Of a stretch of 64,000 bases of DNA, positions 16,352 through 24,939 are shown piece by piece. This stretch comes from Pseudobacillus lumedeiriae. Lineage in GTDB: Bacteria > Bacillota > Bacilli > Bacillales > Domibacillaceae. A program made the position numbers and the translations under genes. Every line of letters begins with the position of its first letter. The stretch's first letter is position 1. The DNA lies in assembly GCF_044891285.1 (NCBI RefSeq), contig NZ_JAUIYO010000004.1, forward strand, positions 124,001-188,000, in the 5' to 3' direction. The notes under the pieces are model-generated. The model worked only from the letters and a program-made list of their open reading frames with translations, searched no databases and was not told the origin of the DNA.

Positions 16352-17611
16352 TTAAATCAATAAGTTAAATAAAAACGGATCGTTGTTAATTTCAATGTAT
16401 GGGAAGCCCTTTTGCTGCATGCGCTGAATAAGCGGCAAATAGTCTGCTTTTGATTTTAATTCAATGCCAACGAGAACTGGACCTTCATCACGGTTCGTGC
16501 GTTTTGTGTATTCAAAACGGGTAATGTCGTCCTGCTTTCCAAGGACTTCATGCATAAACTCTCGCAAGGCGCCGGCACGTTGTGGAAAGTTAACGATGAA
16601 ATAGTGCTTCAACCCTTCATAAATGAGCGATCGTTCTTTAATTTCCTGCATGCGGTCGATGTCGTTGTTGCCGCCGCTGATCACGCAGACTACGTTTTTC
16701 CCTTTAATTTCATCTTTGCAAAAATCCAGGGCTGCAATGGATAAAGCACCAGCTGGTTCCGCTATGATTGCATTCTCATTGTACAATTTTAAAATCGTCG
16801 TACATACCTTTCCTTCTGGCACGATCACGATACCATCAAGCACTTCCTTACACACTTCCATCGTAAGGTTCCCTACTTGCTTAACCGCAGCGCCATCAAC
16901 AAAAGAATCGATCGATTCTAAAGCTGTTACTTTGTCGTTCGCCAATGACGTTTTCATGCCGGGAGCGCCTTCCGGTTCAACGCCAATTATGCGCGTGTGC
17001 GGGCTGATGCTTTTCATATAAGAACCGACACCTGCTGCGAGCCCGCCGCCGCCGATGGAACAAAAGACATAATCAATCGGCTGTGGTGTTTCATTCATAA
17101 TTTCTACCCCGACTGTTCCTTGCCCAGCGATAGTAGGATAGGCATCGAATGGATGAACGAATACCATTCCTTCTTTCGTACAATAATCCATTGCAGCTTC
17201 ATACGAGTCATCAAATGTATCCCCCGTTAAGATGACTTCTACCATTTCTCCCCCAAACAGTTCTACTTGAGAAATTTTTTGCCGCGGTGTCGTAGACGGC
17301 ATGAAGATGATCCCTTTTATGCCTAGCTGCTTACAAGAAAAAGCGACTCCCTGTGCGTGGTTGCCGGCGCTTGCACAGACAACTCCTTTTTTCCGCTCTT
17401 CATCTGGCAAGTTGTAGATGAAATTGTACGCACCGCGCAGTTTAAATGAACGAACCACTTGCAAGTCTTCTCGTTTTAAGAAAATATTGCACCCATAACG
17501 AGCAGAAAGCAGTTCATTTTTTTGAAGCGGTGTTTTGATCGCGACATCTTTTAACGTTTGGCTTGCCATAACAATATCTTCTACTTTTACTTTCGTTAAA
17601 GCTTTACTCAA
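16352..17611 (-). CDS. ilvA: Threonine dehydratase (IlvA type)
   Basis: PLP enzyme converting threonine to 2-oxobutanoate, first step to isoleucine. The 419-aa product has the PLP lysine in VVRSFKLRGAYNF, the SAGNHAQGVAF loop, the phosphate-binding SIGGGGLAAGVG, and a C-terminal ACT-like domain (YFIVNFPQRAGALREFMHEVLG...) as in B. subtilis IlvA, which has one ACT domain. Start TTG 17611 follows GAAGGGGAAC. Ends at a terminator. No T-box leader was found; an AATTTTGAAAATT palindrome 20 bases upstream is a weak CodY candidate. Confidence 0.93.
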   Translation of the reverse strand: MSKALTKVKVEDIVMASQTLKDVAIKTPLQKNELLSARYGCNIFLKREDLQVVRSFKLRGAYNFIYNLPDEERKKGVVCASAGNHAQGVAFSCKQLGIKGIIFMPSTTPRQKISQVELFGGEMVEVILTGDTFDDSYEAAMDYCTKEGMVFVHPFDAYPTIAGQGTVGVEIMNETPQPIDYVFCSIGGGGLAAGVGSYMKSISPHTRIIGVEPEGAPGMKTSLANDKVTALESIDSFVDGAAVKQVGNLTMEVCKEVLDGIVIVPEGKVCTTILKLYNENAIIAEPAGALSIAALDFCKDEIKGKNVVCVISGGNNDIDRMQEIKERSLIYEGLKHYFIVNFPQRAGALREFMHEVLGKQDDITRFEYTKRTNRDEGPVLVGIELKSKADYLPLIQRMQQKGFPYIEINNDPFLFNLLI

Positions 17612-17867
17612 AATGTTCCCCTTCTTTAATTGAATTTTGAAAATTATTTTAACATACCAAATCATCGCTGAATAGCAGTGCTTGGCATCTATTTAAACTT
17701 TTCCTCCCATCATTTTAACATAGTTTCTCCTCGTAGATGAGTGATTTTTATACATCGTCTTCCGTCTTTCTTCTCAAACACGGGTCATCCCTTTTCCATA
17801 TTTAGATGAAAGCTGATCAAAAACCCCAGTATGCACTGATCGTTCCGCTCATTTCCCATCGATATTT

Positions 17868-17903
17868 TTGCATATTTAAAAATACTCGTTTTTAAATATG
17901 CAA
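17868..17903. other. Perfect 15-bp AT-rich inverted repeat
   Basis: TTGCATATTTAAAAA (17868-17882) and its exact complement (17889-17903) flank TACTCG. It sits in the divergent ilvA/YjiH-like gap (17612-18109), which has no gene. No T-run follows directly. It may be an operator or a terminator remnant. Confidence 0.7.
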
Positions 17904-18028
17904 CTTCCTTTTATTATTATTTTAATCTTATTAACTTTTAGATAGTTCTCTTTTAATTACTTGATTTTTATGATATATTCTTAAAAAAGATTCGAATTTT
18001 TTATATATTTGAATAATAATGAAAGGGG

Positions 18029-18057
18029 TTGCATTTTTAATTGGTTATGTATTAAAT
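18029..18057 (+). promoter_or_regulatory. Candidate promoter for the YjiH-like gene
   Basis: TTGCAT (18029-18034), 17-base spacer, TTAAAT (18052-18057). Confidence 0.4.
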
Positions 18058-18109
18058 TTAGTGTATGTGAATAAATATTCGTTTTTTATACAGAAAGGAA
18101 ACGTGTTGA

Positions 18110-19468
18110 ATGGAAACTTCTTCTGCTACTAAAAGCTCTTTGCCGAATATTTTACGTTTTGTGATTCCATCCCTAATAGGGGTTTTCTTCTTTATGACAC
18201 CGATACCGATCAATGGAGAGCTGACGATTCCTATTGCTATTCTATCTAACTCTTTACAGTCAGCGATCGGGGCTGCCATTCCAACCATTATGACTTATTT
18301 AGTGATATTAGCAGCTGCAGGTACGCTTTTTGTAAAAGCGTTTCGGCCAGCATTTGTTCGTCATTCTCCATTTTTAGCCTCATTGTTCGATGTGGCTCCG
18401 ATATGGGCGTCTGTACGCGTGATTGGTGCTGTCTTTGCTGTCATGACTCTTTACAAACTTGGGCCTGACTGGGTGCATTCAGAAAACACCGGCGGCCTGC
18501 TGTTATATTCATTGCTCCCTATTTTGTTTTCTACTTTTTTATTTGCCGGCCTGCTATTGCCGCTGCTATTAAACTTTGGATTATTAGAGTTTTTTGGCTA
18601 TTCTTTAACAAAGATTATGCGTCCGCTATTTAAATTGCCGGGCCGTTCGTCCGTTGACTGTCTTGCTTCCTGGCTTGGAGATGGAACAATCGGTGTATTG
18701 CTGACGAGCAAGCAATATGAGGAAGGATTTTACACAAAAAAAGAAGCGGCTATTATCGGTACGACGTTTTCTGTCGTCTCGGTCACGTTTTGTTTAGTCG
18801 TCATTAACCAAGTGGGACTAGCCCGTTATTTCCTTCCCTTCTACGGAACAGTTATTTTAGCTGGTATTGTATGTGCTTTAATTTTGCCGCGCATCCCGCC
18901 TCTTTCTAAAAAGGCAGATACATTCATCGGCGGTGAACCAAGAAAAAGCGATGATGAAAGTATTCCCGAAGGTTATACACCATTGAGCTATGGACTGAAA
19001 CGGGCGGTAATTCAAGCCGAACAAAACAAACCTTCCGCTATCATAAAAGACGGCATGCAAAATGTGATCGACATGTGGCTTGGAGTTGCTCCGGTCGTTA
19101 TGGCTATTGGTACAGTTGCTTTAATCATTGCGGAAACAACCCCATTCTTTCAGTGGCTTGGCATGCCGTTCATCCCATTGTTAGAATTGCTGCAAATCCC
19201 GTTTGCCAAAGAAGCATCTGAAACGATTGCTGTCGGATTTGCCGATATGTTCTTACCGTCTATTATCGGTACAGGCATCGAAAGCGAGTTAACACGTTTT
19301 GTCATTGCCAGCCTTTCCGTTTCACAGTTAATTTACATGTCAGAAGTCGGCGGTCTTCTGCTTGGAACGAAAATTCCAGTAACGATAAAAGACCTGATTC
19401 TTATTTTCTTATTAAGAACGCTCATCTCTCTGCCGATTATTGCAGGAATGGCCCATTTATTATTTTAA
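18110..19468 (+). CDS. YjiH family membrane protein (nucleoside-recognition/GATE domain)
   Basis: A 452-aa integral membrane protein with about ten hydrophobic segments. The middle part carries the nucleoside-recognition (GATE) pattern, including NFGLLEFFGYSLTKIMRPLFKLPG and the conserved SWLGDGTIGVLLTSKQYEEGFY. ATG 18110 follows GAAAGGAAACG. Proteins of this family are poorly characterised; related Spo0-era GATE proteins act as gates or transporters for nucleoside-like or metal-related ligands. No transporter partner is adjacent. A long imperfect terminator follows. Confidence 0.82.
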   Translation: METSSATKSSLPNILRFVIPSLIGVFFFMTPIPINGELTIPIAILSNSLQSAIGAAIPTIMTYLVILAAAGTLFVKAFRPAFVRHSPFLASLFDVAPIWASVRVIGAVFAVMTLYKLGPDWVHSENTGGLLLYSLLPILFSTFLFAGLLLPLLLNFGLLEFFGYSLTKIMRPLFKLPGRSSVDCLASWLGDGTIGVLLTSKQYEEGFYTKKEAAIIGTTFSVVSVTFCLVVINQVGLARYFLPFYGTVILAGIVCALILPRIPPLSKKADTFIGGEPRKSDDESIPEGYTPLSYGLKRAVIQAEQNKPSAIIKDGMQNVIDMWLGVAPVVMAIGTVALIIAETTPFFQWLGMPFIPLLELLQIPFAKEASETIAVGFADMFLPSIIGTGIESELTRFVIASLSVSQLIYMSEVGGLLLGTKIPVTIKDLILIFLLRTLISLPIIAGMAHLLF

Positions 19469-19482
19469 TGAAACATTTTACC

Positions 19483-19544
19483 AGAGCTGTCCAAGCGAAG
19501 TACAGATCCCTTGACGGGAGAACCTACTTTGCTGGAACAGCTCT
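19483..19544 (+). terminator. Terminator after the YjiH-like gene
   Basis: 20-base imperfect arms AGAGCTGTCCAAGCGAAGTA and the complement at 19525-19544, followed by TTTCTTTT. Confidence 0.8.
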
Positions 19545-19637
19545 TTCTTTTGTTGGTATGAATCATTTCTTTATTCCGGCAATTATTTGTATAATGTGAG
19601 TAGCAGCTTCAATGGACGGAAGGAAGTGTTGAATGGA

Positions 19638-20717
19638 TTGACGAATAAAACATGGTTTCAAATGGGTGCGGCCATTGTGCTCATCCTGATTATTATCTTA
19701 CTCTTTAGAGAAATAAATGACATTTTTCTACCGCTCGTCATCGTGGCAAAGACGGTCTTTCTGCCGCTCCTGCTTGCCGGCGTACTATTTTATGTCACCC
19801 GTCCTCTTGTCAAATGGCTTGAAGGAAAAAAACTGCCAAGATGGGCATCTATTTTAAGTGTATTTGTCTTGCTTATCGTGGTTTTTTGGGTTTTATACGC
19901 CATGATCGGACCGATCGTGAACGAGCAGGGATCCAGGCTCGCGAAAAACACACCACAAATGATTCAGGCCGCTCAGGATGGAATCAATTACTTAATGAAT
20001 CAGAAAGAACGGCTTCCTGCATTCGCGATTCAGTCCTTAGAGGATGCAGAAGGAAATATAGAGAGCTGGGCAATGTCTTTCGGCTCATGGCTGATTAACT
20101 TTGTTCAGGGGCTGCTGCAAGCTATATTCTTAACGGTACTCGTTCCATTTTTCTTGTTTTACATGCTGAAGGATAGAGAAAAGTTTGCTCCTTTTCTCGC
20201 TAATTTCTTTTCAGGACACCGCAGACAATGGGTTCTCCGGACATTAAAAGACCTGGATGAAACGCTGCAAGCCTATATTCAAGGACAGCTTCTCGTCAGC
20301 TTTCTCGTCGGTGCAATGCTGTTCATCGGCTATTTAATTATCGACTTAGATTATTCATTAATTCTAGCGCTTATCGGCATGGCCACGAATATCATTCCGT
20401 TTCTAGGCCCTTATCTGGCAGTGATTCCAGCCCTATTTGTTGCCTGGATTCAAGACCCGCAAATGGCCGTCTGGGTTGCACTTATTATGCTCATTGCCCA
20501 GCAGATTGAATCAAACTTAATCTCGCCAAACGTTATGGGAAAAGCACTTGATATTCACCCGCTGACGGTCATTACATTGATTCTGGCAGCAGGTAACATC
20601 GCTGGCATCTGGGGTATTATTTTAGCCATCCCAACGTACGGCATTATCAAAACGATTGCTGTGAATTTATACGCAGAACGCCGTGAAATCAAAGAAGCGG
20701 TCACAAAAGACGTTTAA
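19638..20717 (+). CDS. AI-2E (TqsA/PerM) family permease
   Basis: A 359-aa membrane protein of the AI-2E family. It begins with a short Leu/Ile-rich pair of helices, has the central periplasmic or extracellular segment (IVNEQGSRLAKNTPQMIQAAQDGI) and the conserved QAYIQGQLLVSFLVGAMLFIGY and GMATNIIPFLGPYLAVIPAL stretches. I choose TTG 19638, eleven bases after GGAAGGAAG; GTG/TTG at 19626-19629 are too close. Substrate unknown; some members are Na+/H+ antiporters or exporters. TATAAT at 19590-19595 may be its -10. Confidence 0.85.
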   Translation: MTNKTWFQMGAAIVLILIIILLFREINDIFLPLVIVAKTVFLPLLLAGVLFYVTRPLVKWLEGKKLPRWASILSVFVLLIVVFWVLYAMIGPIVNEQGSRLAKNTPQMIQAAQDGINYLMNQKERLPAFAIQSLEDAEGNIESWAMSFGSWLINFVQGLLQAIFLTVLVPFFLFYMLKDREKFAPFLANFFSGHRRQWVLRTLKDLDETLQAYIQGQLLVSFLVGAMLFIGYLIIDLDYSLILALIGMATNIIPFLGPYLAVIPALFVAWIQDPQMAVWVALIMLIAQQIESNLISPNVMGKALDIHPLTVITLILAAGNIAGIWGIILAIPTYGIIKTIAVNLYAERREIKEAVTKDV

Positions 20718-20856
20718 AAACTGCAGGAGAGGGAGAGTTGGTGCCCGGGGGTCAAATCTTCTATATTCATAAGCAGAATGAATTGTCTGGTAGTAGTATG
20801 CGGTAACTTCATCATACAAAATGTGAATAATTCATTACTTTTTAATAAAGTGCCGA

Positions 20857-21071
20857 CGATTATTTTTCACTGAGTTGATTGTAGTGGAAGGCGCGAAGAC
20901 TCCTGCGGAGAAGACGAACAGGTGAGACCCCGCAGGAGCTTTAGCGGTGAAAAGGCTCACCGTTTGCCCCGCGGAAAGCGAAGCGCCTGAAACGGCAATT
21001 AACGGATAAGTGCAAAGAACTATACAAAAAGCGGATGCTCCTAAGAGTGATAATGTTGAGACGCTCTCTTC
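20857..21071 (+). repeat. Dispersed repeat with GACTCCTGCGG core, full copy
   Basis: Full-length relative of 8560-8710. It contains the inverted arms CTCCTGCGG and CCGCAGGAG, so the RNA or DNA can fold. Its right end reaches the stop codon of the small four-Cys gene. No gene is seen in 20718-21069. Confidence 0.8.
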
Positions 21072-21207
21072 ACTGTTCATCTTGCTCTTCTTTTTCCCCG
21101 CATTCGAAGCAAAAAATCTTTCCACCTTCTTTTATTCCATTGAAAAATCCATCTAAACAATATAGTCCTTTTCCGCACCGATCACACACACCGACCCGTT
21201 CTTGCAC
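21070..21207 (-). CDS. Small four-Cys protein (45 aa)
   Basis: Start GTG 21207 with AGGAGGTGAT just upstream. The product is MQERVGVCDRCGKGLYCLDG..., with CxxC, a further Cys and a second pair CFEC, then a Glu/Gln-rich tail. This looks like a zinc ribbon or rubredoxin-type knuckle. The excellent ribosome binding site and the Cys pattern make it a likely real gene even though it is short. I do not recognise the family. The end touches the dispersed repeat. Confidence 0.6.
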   Translation of the reverse strand: MQERVGVCDRCGKGLYCLDGFFNGIKEGGKIFCFECGEKEEQDEQ

Positions 21208-21337
21208 ACAATCACCTCCTGCTTGTCATATTAACCGTCTATTCTCATTTTCCTGCTGCCATCAAATTATAAATGAACATAAACAAAAGTCTTTGCATAG
21301 CCTTGTTGTAAATAAAAGAAACTATATAATACAAAAA

Positions 21338-21367
21338 GGCTATGTTAGTCATTATTGTTGATTGGGA
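21338..21367 (+). repeat. Short dispersed repeat (TGACTATTGTTGATTGGA type), copy 1
   Basis: GGCTATGTTAGTCATTATTG followed by TTGATTGGGA. Related copies at 26774, 31470 (minus), 46055 (minus) and 52928 (minus). Confidence 0.65.
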
Positions 21368-21436
21368 CGAAAAATCAACCGGCCTATTGAACAAAGCTGA
21401 CAAAAAAGAAATCAACGAAAAAGGAGACTGCACCTT

Positions 21437-22264
21437 GTGAGAAAGCTATACAAACTGATACCGGCTTTTCTGCTCATTTTTAGTCTCATTTATATAAGTG
21501 CCGATTCCCTGTGGAATGCAAAAACAGCTCATTCTAAGAAAACGGTTCTCCCGTCTAATGTCACTGTTTTTGTGCATGGATATAAAGGATCAGCTGCTTC
21601 TTTTCAATCCATGCTGGAACGTTTTGAGAACACTCACCACTTTGGAAAAAAAGGACTGATCTGCCGCGTAACAGCCGATGGCCGGGTTCTCTTTGACGAA
21701 ACAGCTGACTTTACAGCGGGGGGACGTCTGTTTGTTCAAGTCATTTTTGAAAACAATCGGGCCAATTTTGAAGATACATCATACTGGCTCTCCAAGGCGT
21801 TATATGCTCTGCATAAAACATACAAATTGGAAGAAGTGAATCTAGTCGGACATTCGATGGGCGGCATCATGTCTGTTAAATTTCTTGAGGAATATACAAG
21901 AAAACCCGGCTATCCGTTCATCAATAAATTAGTCGTCATCGGCAGTCCTTTTTCTGGATTAAAAGATAAAAGTTACTTAAAAAGAAACGTCGGGGCAGCT
22001 GCCACTGATTTAATGCCACATTCAGCAGCACTGCAAAAGCTTTTCAAACAAAAGCATTTGTTTCCATCAGATGTACAAGTGCTGGCGATTGCCGGTGCCG
22101 GTGATCAGCTTGTTTCCATCGACAGCGCCCTCAGTCTGGAGAAAATCGTTCCACCTCGCCAATTCCAAAAAGCAATTGTTTCAGATCAGAGCATCACCCA
22201 TAGCGGTCTGCATGAAAGTGAAGAAGTGGATCAGCTCATCGGCCGTTTTTTATGGCCTAATTAA
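21437..22264 (+). CDS. Alpha/beta hydrolase, DUF915/lipase-like, exported
   Basis: A 275-aa alpha/beta hydrolase with an N-terminal signal or anchor (residues 1-23, RKLYKLIPAFLLIFSLIYI). The oxyanion segment VTVFVHGYKGSAASF, nucleophile elbow GHSMGG (about 138-143), a late Asp in AGAGDQLV and the His in SITHSGLHES give a complete triad. This fits the Gram-positive DUF915 cell-surface hydrolases. GTG 21437 has AAGGAG 11 bases upstream. Substrate unknown. It stands alone. Confidence 0.82.
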   Translation: MRKLYKLIPAFLLIFSLIYISADSLWNAKTAHSKKTVLPSNVTVFVHGYKGSAASFQSMLERFENTHHFGKKGLICRVTADGRVLFDETADFTAGGRLFVQVIFENNRANFEDTSYWLSKALYALHKTYKLEEVNLVGHSMGGIMSVKFLEEYTRKPGYPFINKLVVIGSPFSGLKDKSYLKRNVGAAATDLMPHSAALQKLFKQKHLFPSDVQVLAIAGAGDQLVSIDSALSLEKIVPPRQFQKAIVSDQSITHSGLHESEEVDQLIGRFLWPN

Positions 22265-22270
22265 ACAAAA

Positions 22271-22307
22271 ATGGCAAGTAACAGAAATATACTCTGTTAC
22301 TTGCCAT
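22271..22307. terminator. Terminator between hydrolase and PqqB-like gene
   Basis: Perfect 15-bp stem ATGGCAAGTAACAGA with complement at 22293-22307. The T-rich tail is on the minus strand (TTTTTGTTTAATT), so it mainly ends the minus-strand operon. Confidence 0.8.
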
Positions 22308-22355
22308 TGATAGGAATGTTCTTTTCTGTATCAATGAACTCTTTATTGATACCCC

Positions 22356-23231
22356 TTATAATATAAATTCCATTCCTTCACGTGCCGCTTTGAAACCTCG
22401 CTCGACTAGCTTTTTATATTCAGGGCTTTCTGAATTTATTATTGGATTTGTATGATTAAAGTGCAAAAAATATACTTCACATTTCTTCTGATCCACCACT
22501 TCCTGCAATAAATCCATCGTTTCTTCTATGTATGGATGCGGAATTTCTTTGTAGTTTCTTCCCAATCGTTTTAATTCATCCGCTGAATAAAAAGTAGCAT
22601 CCAGTAAACAGTAGTCAACTGTTGAAGCCATTTCGGCGATGCTGTGTTCCCAGTCTTCCCATCGATCAATATCCGGAATATATAGAATTTTTTTGTTAGG
22701 GCCGCTAATGATAAACCCGAATGTCTCTGATAATTCATTTCTATGAGGCACACTGATAGGCATGATCTCAAAATCAACATTTAATGTTGGGTTTTGATTT
22801 GGCACTAATGGGTGTATCTCAATATTATTCAGTTCAATTAATTGATTCCACGGCGCATTTTCTTTTAACATGTGGTGCATCTTTTCACCAGTAAAAACTG
22901 GAAGAGATTGAGCGGATATCGCTTCTTTGCCTAGAAAAATTAAACCCGGATAGTGGCCAATATGCGCATGGGTTAAAAAGATGCCGCTTAACTCCTGTGG
23001 TTCATGATGTTCAGCATTGATCATATTCAACTGATCTTTAAAGTCTGGTGTCGCGTCAATTAAATACCACTTCTTCAGTTGAGGTAAAAGAATGCCAAGC
23101 GATGCAGCCAATCTTTTTTTGAGCGGGTTCTTTAAGGCATCCTTACAGTTAGGACAGAAACAGTTAGGCTGCGGAACTCCCCCGTCCTGCGCTGTCCCCA
23201 ATACTTTAATAACCGTTTCTAATTTTACCAC
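22356..23231 (-). CDS. PqqB-like metallo-beta-lactamase-fold hydrolase
   Basis: A 291-aa MBL-fold protein of the PqqB type. Near the N-terminus VLGTAQDGGVPQPNCFCPNC carries the Cys cluster seen in PqqB; the metal motif is degenerate or variant (LTHAHIGHYPG), with SVPHRNE and HFNHTNP downstream. Start GTG 23231 follows AGGGAG. No other pqq genes are present, so PQQ synthesis is not implied. It lies only six bases after nhaC and shares its transcript. Hydrolysis of the compound moved by the antiporter-like partner is a guess. Confidence 0.8.
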   Translation of the reverse strand: MVKLETVIKVLGTAQDGGVPQPNCFCPNCKDALKNPLKKRLAASLGILLPQLKKWYLIDATPDFKDQLNMINAEHHEPQELSGIFLTHAHIGHYPGLIFLGKEAISAQSLPVFTGEKMHHMLKENAPWNQLIELNNIEIHPLVPNQNPTLNVDFEIMPISVPHRNELSETFGFIISGPNKKILYIPDIDRWEDWEHSIAEMASTVDYCLLDATFYSADELKRLGRNYKEIPHPYIEETMDLLQEVVDQKKCEVYFLHFNHTNPIINSESPEYKKLVERGFKAAREGMEFIL

Positions 23232-23237
23232 TTGCTT

Positions 23238-24674
23238 TCAGCTCCCTAATTGGTCAATTCGATGTTCAAATTCCTTTGTAGTAGATTCATATTTTTTTAC
23301 GCCATAGTCTTTTTTCGCCATTGAAATCCCTGTATACCCGTATAGGACATTAATGATTAACACAAGGTAAGCAAAGAAAATATAAGGGATAAAAGCAAAT
23401 GGGCTAACCCCTAGTACATCCGCAGCAAATATAGCAGGAACGCTCCATGGAACAAGATTAATACCTACTGTTCCCGCCGCTTCAACACTTCTCGATAAAT
23501 TTTTTGTATCCAGTCCGCGCTCTTTATACGCATTTAAAAAGGCGCGCGCTGGCAGGATGATTGCTAGAAATTGCGCCCCGCTCGCAAAGCCAATTACGAG
23601 TGAAGAAACAAGCGTGGATAAAATAAGAGATCCTGTGCTGCGAGCTTTCGTCAGTATCGTATTGATGATCCGTTTAAAAATACCCGTTCCTTCTAAAATC
23701 CCGCCGAGTGCAGTCGCGATAATAATCAGACCAATGGTGTTGAGCATGGATGCAATGCCGCCTCTGCTGAGCAGTGAATCGATCGTTGCATTACCTGTAT
23801 CAGCCTTGTATCCGCTAGTCATAGCATTGACCACTTCAGATAAACTATTTCCTTGAACAGTCAAAGCAATGACACCGCCCAGCAAACTAACAATGACAAG
23901 TGAAGGGACAGCAGGATAACGCTTTAACATTAAAAAGATCGTAAAGACAGGCATAAACAGCAGAAGAGGATGAATGACAAATGTATCTTGTAAACCGGTC
24001 ATGATCGTTTGAATGCCTTCTGCTCCTGTCAAATCTCTCGAATGGCCAAACCCAATAAAAAAGAAAATAACTAGTGTAATAAAAAAGGCGGGAATGGTAT
24101 CCCAAAGCATATGACGGACATGCGAAAATAAGTCTGATTCGACCATGGCAGGCGCCACATTCGTCGTATCTGACAGCGGGGAAAGTTTGTCCCCGAAATA
24201 AGCACCTGAGATGATTCCGCCGGCAATGACAGCAGGAGAAAACCCCATACTTTGGCCAATTGCCATAAATGCTAGGCCAATGGTGGCGATTGACGTAAAA
24301 GAACTGCCCAATGTAATAGCGACAATGCCTGTCGTAAGCACAACGGTAGGCAAAAAGATTCTTGGATCAATGATACCTAGTCCATAATAGATTAAAGTTG
24401 GAATAACGCCACTTATAATCCAAGTCCCGACAATAGTCCCTATAATAAACAAAATAAATACTGCCGGCAATGCCTTCGAAACACCTTCCGTCATGAAACC
24501 TTCTAATTCTCTCCACCTAAACCCAATAACTAATCCAACAATAGCTGTCGCTGCAATTCCCGCGAACAGCGGTATGAGCATACCTGCTTTCCAGAAAAAA
24601 ATAGAAGACGCTGCAGCAGCCACTAAAACAAGTAATGGAACGACAGCTAATAACATATTAAGTTTTTTTGACAT
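23238..24674 (-). CDS. NhaC family antiporter
   Basis: A 478-aa membrane protein with about 11-12 helices. Diagnostic stretches are TLGSSFTSIATIGLAFMAIG, GAYFGDKLSPLSDTTNVAP and GINLVPWSVPAIF, all NhaC-family. Members exchange Na+ for H+ or for organic acids (for example malate-lactate). ATG 24674 follows GGGGGAG with seven bases between. First gene of a two-gene operon with the PqqB-like hydrolase. The upstream gap (24675-24897) has no gene. Confidence 0.88.
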   Translation of the reverse strand: MSKKLNMLLAVVPLLVLVAAAASSIFFWKAGMLIPLFAGIAATAIVGLVIGFRWRELEGFMTEGVSKALPAVFILFIIGTIVGTWIISGVIPTLIYYGLGIIDPRIFLPTVVLTTGIVAITLGSSFTSIATIGLAFMAIGQSMGFSPAVIAGGIISGAYFGDKLSPLSDTTNVAPAMVESDLFSHVRHMLWDTIPAFFITLVIFFFIGFGHSRDLTGAEGIQTIMTGLQDTFVIHPLLLFMPVFTIFLMLKRYPAVPSLVIVSLLGGVIALTVQGNSLSEVVNAMTSGYKADTGNATIDSLLSRGGIASMLNTIGLIIIATALGGILEGTGIFKRIINTILTKARSTGSLILSTLVSSLVIGFASGAQFLAIILPARAFLNAYKERGLDTKNLSRSVEAAGTVGINLVPWSVPAIFAADVLGVSPFAFIPYIFFAYLVLIINVLYGYTGISMAKKDYGVKKYESTTKEFEHRIDQLGS

Positions 24675-24897
24675 CAACGTTCTCCCCCTGCACCTTTTGC
24701 AAGCGGTATACGTAAATCATAGGAAAAAACCGCTCCTAATAATAATTCTTTTTTCTCCAAAACATTTTCCTCCTACTTCTTGTAAATCGTTATTCATACT
24801 ATACCAATTATAACTCTATTCTGAATATAAAATTTAGTAGATTTATTCATTATTTATCGTACCTAACTGTAAGTTATTATTTTTCTAGAATAAAAAA

Positions 24898-24924
24898 CAG
24901 CCCCACGGATAACCAGAGGGGCTG
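24898..24924 (-). terminator. Terminator after the P-loop protein gene
   Basis: CAGCCCC/GGGGCTG stem; on the minus strand followed by TTTTTTATT. Confidence 0.75.
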
Positions 24925-24939
24925 GTTTGGTGACATTTT

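Noticed and set aside
17612..17740. T-box or leader peptide before ilvA
   Set aside because: No T-box sequence seen. A mini-frame ATGTTAAAATGA after GAGGAG (minus strand) encodes only three residues without a codon signal.
20835..21125. 96-codon minus-strand frame
   Set aside because: It reads through the dispersed repeat; the real small gene (21070-21207) uses a different frame with a strong ribosome binding site.
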